The notes beneath the pieces are model-generated. The model ran no database searches and was not told the DNA's origin. It saw only the letters and a program-made list of their open reading frames with translations. This document shows, one piece after another, positions 61,793 to 64,000 of a DNA stretch of 64,000 nucleotides (positions are counted from its first letter, which is position 1; each line of letters begins with the position of its first letter). Source of the DNA: Sinobacterium caligoides (lineage in GTDB: Bacteria > Pseudomonadota > Gammaproteobacteria > Pseudomonadales > Sinobacteriaceae); the NCBI RefSeq assembly GCF_003752585.1, contig NZ_RKHR01000004.1, positions 124,001 through 188,000 on the forward strand, written 5' to 3'. The position numbers and the translations under genes are program-made.

Positions 61793-64000
61793 TTAGATAA
61801 ACTCACCACCATTAAACATCTCCACACTGTCGTCCAATAGCAGTGTCGCGCCACCGCCCTGCCAGACGGCATAATCTTGGCCGTCGACAGTCGTACTACC
61901 GGCACTGACCATGACACCATCACCATCGGTGATCGCTATTGCGTGGGTATTGGCTCCATCGCTACTGGTCACGATCAAAGTATTACTGTCATCGGTGACA
62001 TCGAGGATATCGGCAATGTCCATCTGCACCTTCTGCTCGGCAAAGCCTCCATTGGCCGAACGCAGCTCCAGCATCTCGATGTTATTCAGGTCCGGCATCG
62101 CCGTGTTAGAGAAGTCTAAGACATTGGCGGCGATATAACTGCCATCATGACTGAGTAGGTCTTCACCCGCCTGGTTATCGAACTGCACTCGGTCACTGCC
62201 CGCCAGCAGGTCATAGTCACTTGTGCTCTGCCCGCTCAATGTCAGGGTATCATCGCCTGCCGTCATCTCGATCACCGGCTTATCACTGACGTCGACATAG
62301 GCGCCGATCGGCGTCGACACGTCATCACCATCGTTGACTTGATACTCGATCACCCGACGACCGTTGTCCGGGTCGGTATCGTTACTATTACGGTAACTCA
62401 CCGAACGCAGTGCCGCCTGATAGTGTGCCAAGGTCGCCACGCCCGTTAATGTCAGGGTACCGCTCGCAGCCTCATAGCTCGCACTGATAAAGGCGGTATC
62501 TTCGAAGTGCAAGATGTCTTCTGCACTGACTAAGCCAGAGCTAATCGTTACGGTTGCTCCGGTTAGATAACCATCGTCCGTGTCGGCAATCACCAACGTA
62601 CTATGTACCGGTGTCGCAGCCGCATCTTCTTGGTAGCTCAGCTGTGCTGCCGCCGTCCAATTACCGGCATCGCCGACCACACTGCCATTCTGCCACTCTT
62701 GTACCGTCGCATTATTGCCATTGCCCGACTGATCGAGCACCGTCGAACCCGTGCCCTCATCAAAGTTCCAGTGCAGTTGCTGGTTGTTACTCACTGCCGC
62801 CGCACCATGATCGACAATCTGCTGTACCTGCAGATCGGTCAAGCCATCGCTCCACAGGGCGACATCGTCAATAGCACCCTCCATCCCATAGCGTGGTTCC
62901 CCGGCACCGGCGCCAGCTGCCGCCTCCTCCGTACTGGCATCACGCAGGCCGCCTAAGGTACCCAGGTTGGCCTGACCATTATCGGGCATAAACACCGTTG
63001 AAGCAGAGCTGCCCTCTTTGAAGCTCACATCGACCACACTGCCATCGATATACATCCGGTTAGCCGCCCCATCGACAACCACGGCGATATGATGCCATTG
63101 ATCGTCAAACAGATAATCATGCCCCTTGCGGAACGACATCCATAGGTTGTTGCCATTGCCGTCGGCTGCGGTGAAGGTGAGGCTCTCATCGGCATAGTGA
63201 TCGCTGAAGGCGCCGGCAATCAACTGACTGCGTCCACCCGTGGCCGAGCTACTGGCGACGGAGAAAATACCGTGATAGTTATCGTTGGGCACATCCGGCA
63301 TGCGAATCCACATCGCCAAGGTGCCGGTATCCTGACCCGTAAACGCACCGACAGAAGCGTTAAAGTCGACGTAGTCCATGTAGCTACCACGGTCATCGAA
63401 GTTGATGTAGCTGCGCGAGGCGATAGTCGGGCTATCATTAGCCGCCGCGACATCGATACGCACGCTATCTTGCACGCTATAGCCACCATCGTGACTGCTG
63501 ATCGACAGCGCCACCTCGCCACCATCGCCACTGTTGAAGTCATGGGCGGCACTGAAGGTCAAGCCATCGAGAGCGTTGTTTAGATCCACTAAACTCCCGT
63601 TTTCGATGGTGACCGTGTGGCTACCGTTGCCGGTGACCGCTGTCAGCCCAGCCGTCGTGGCCAACGTTAAAATACCGCTGGCCTCTGGTATCGCTAGGGT
63701 CAACGTCATCAAGCTGCTGTTGTTTGCATCGCTCAGCGTGATAGCGTTACCGTTGGCGCTACTGAACTCGAGGACATTATCCTCGACCAGTTGCTGCGTA
63801 TCCGGCAAGCTGTGTGCCGGCGCATCCGCATGATTAACCTGCAGCGTCACCGTCGCCGTATCACTGAGCCCATCGGCGTCGGTCACGGTATAGGTAAAGC
63901 TATCAACACCGACATTAGCCGCCGTCGCATCAAAACTCATGGCACCATTAGCATCGACGATCAGGCTGCCGCCGGCAAAGCTCAACGCCTGCCCAACCCC
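61793..64000 (-). CDS. Large secreted adhesin, C-terminal part (5' end outside window)
   Basis: The frame is open to the right edge, so at least 735 residues are the C-terminus of a larger protein. Order seen: cadherin/VCBS-type repeat (DSFTYTVTDADGLSDTATVT), another repeat (~70-185), a LamG/concanavalin domain (~190-430: TLAMWIRMPD, WHHIAVVVDGAANRMYIDG, GAIDDVALWSDGL), a further cadherin-like unit with DGDD, and a C-terminal module (MTAGDDTLTLSG, ILDVTDDSNTLIV) typical of type I-secreted adhesins. Ca2+-binding Asp motifs occur throughout. No ABC secretion genes are in view. Confidence 0.85.
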   Translation of the reverse strand, partial: GVGQALSFAGGSLIVDANGAMSFDATAANVGVDSFTYTVTDADGLSDTATVTLQVNHADAPAHSLPDTQQLVEDNVLEFSSANGNAITLSDANNSSLMTLTLAIPEASGILTLATTAGLTAVTGNGSHTVTIENGSLVDLNNALDGLTFSAAHDFNSGDGGEVALSISSHDGGYSVQDSVRIDVAAANDSPTIASRSYINFDDRGSYMDYVDFNASVGAFTGQDTGTLAMWIRMPDVPNDNYHGIFSVASSSATGGRSQLIAGAFSDHYADESLTFTAADGNGNNLWMSFRKGHDYLFDDQWHHIAVVVDGAANRMYIDGSVVDVSFKEGSSASTVFMPDNGQANLGTLGGLRDASTEEAAAGAGAGEPRYGMEGAIDDVALWSDGLTDLQVQQIVDHGAAAVSNNQQLHWNFDEGTGSTVLDQSGNGNNATVQEWQNGSVVGDAGNWTAAAQLSYQEDAAATPVHSTLVIADTDDGYLTGATVTISSGLVSAEDILHFEDTAFISASYEAASGTLTLTGVATLAHYQAALRSVSYRNSNDTDPDNGRRVIEYQVNDGDDVSTPIGAYVDVSDKPVIEMTAGDDTLTLSGQSTSDYDLLAGSDRVQFDNQAGEDLLSHDGSYIAANVLDFSNTAMPDLNNIEMLELRSANGGFAEQKVQMDIADILDVTDDSNTLIVTSSDGANTHAIAITDGDGVMVSAGSTTVDGQDYAVWQGGGATLLLDDSVEMFNGGEFI

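Overview
The window is chromosomal DNA from a Gammaproteobacterium, probably a marine one. The evidence is the gene order thrS-infC-rpmI-rplT-pheS-pheT-ihfA, an AUU-initiated infC, a SpeFL-speF-potE ornithine locus, chaperone-usher fimbriae, and a large secreted adhesin with cadherin-like and LamG modules. Assignment below class is not possible from sequence alone. Most genes lie on the minus strand.

Layout. 0-5.2 kb: small ordinary or unknown genes (P-loop kinase, DUF924, RidA). 5.3-11.6 kb: a chaperone-usher fimbrial operon, read leftward (pilin, chaperone, usher, adhesin, two more pilins), preceded by an AT-rich upstream region with three 11-bp iterons. 12.5-18.2 kb: two GNAT acetyltransferases, a Gfo/Idh/MocA oxidoreductase, a LamG/endonuclease-phosphatase lipoprotein and a tandem pair of 4-TM proteins.

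18.7-37.5 kb is accessory DNA. (a) 18.7-24.3 kb resembles an integron cassette cluster without an integrase: attC-like sites flank small genes for a DUF2314-like protein, a contractile-injection tube protein, a PEP-CTERM-like secreted protein, a P-loop kinase and a YdbC/DUF4937 protein. An ~85-bp dispersed repeat and a shared ~120-bp promoter-leader recur there. (b) 24.9-29.1 kb is the most novel locus: a 38-residue peptide gene with two copies of KKFCALMPVM, a terminator, a SagB-type flavin dehydrogenase, an overlapping LysE-type exporter and a MalY/PatB PLP enzyme. It reads as a peptide-modification (RiPP-like) operon without a YcaO gene. An IscB-type RRXRR gene, internally deleted and lacking its first catalytic Asp, sits between exporter and PLP enzyme with an omega-RNA-like leader. 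(c) 29.1-30.0 kb holds fragments of a group II intron, an IS6-family IS and a truncated DUF4937 duplicate. (d) 30.0-37.5 kb is an island bounded by a 116-bp direct repeat containing the tRNA-Pro 3' half. It carries a DprA-like/membrane-protein operon with an 11-G tract, a divergent gene pair, a DUF2846 lipoprotein, a SieB-like protein and a truncated tyrosine recombinase.

37.5-45.0 kb is the conserved translation cluster with tRNA-Pro(GGG). 45.4-49.8 kb is a signalling operon (MHYT histidine kinase, receiver-HDOD, receiver-degenerate HD-GYP). 49.8-56.7 kb has an SdiA-regulated-type protein, a carotenoid oxygenase, and the ornithine decarboxylase/antiporter operon with a SpeFL-like leader peptide. 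56.9-61.4 kb has an NTF2-like protein, a zur-hisI-pyrC operon, an RRM protein, peptide deformylase and a cold-shock protein. The right edge cuts the large adhesin.

All assignments are by reading the sequence; no database search was run.
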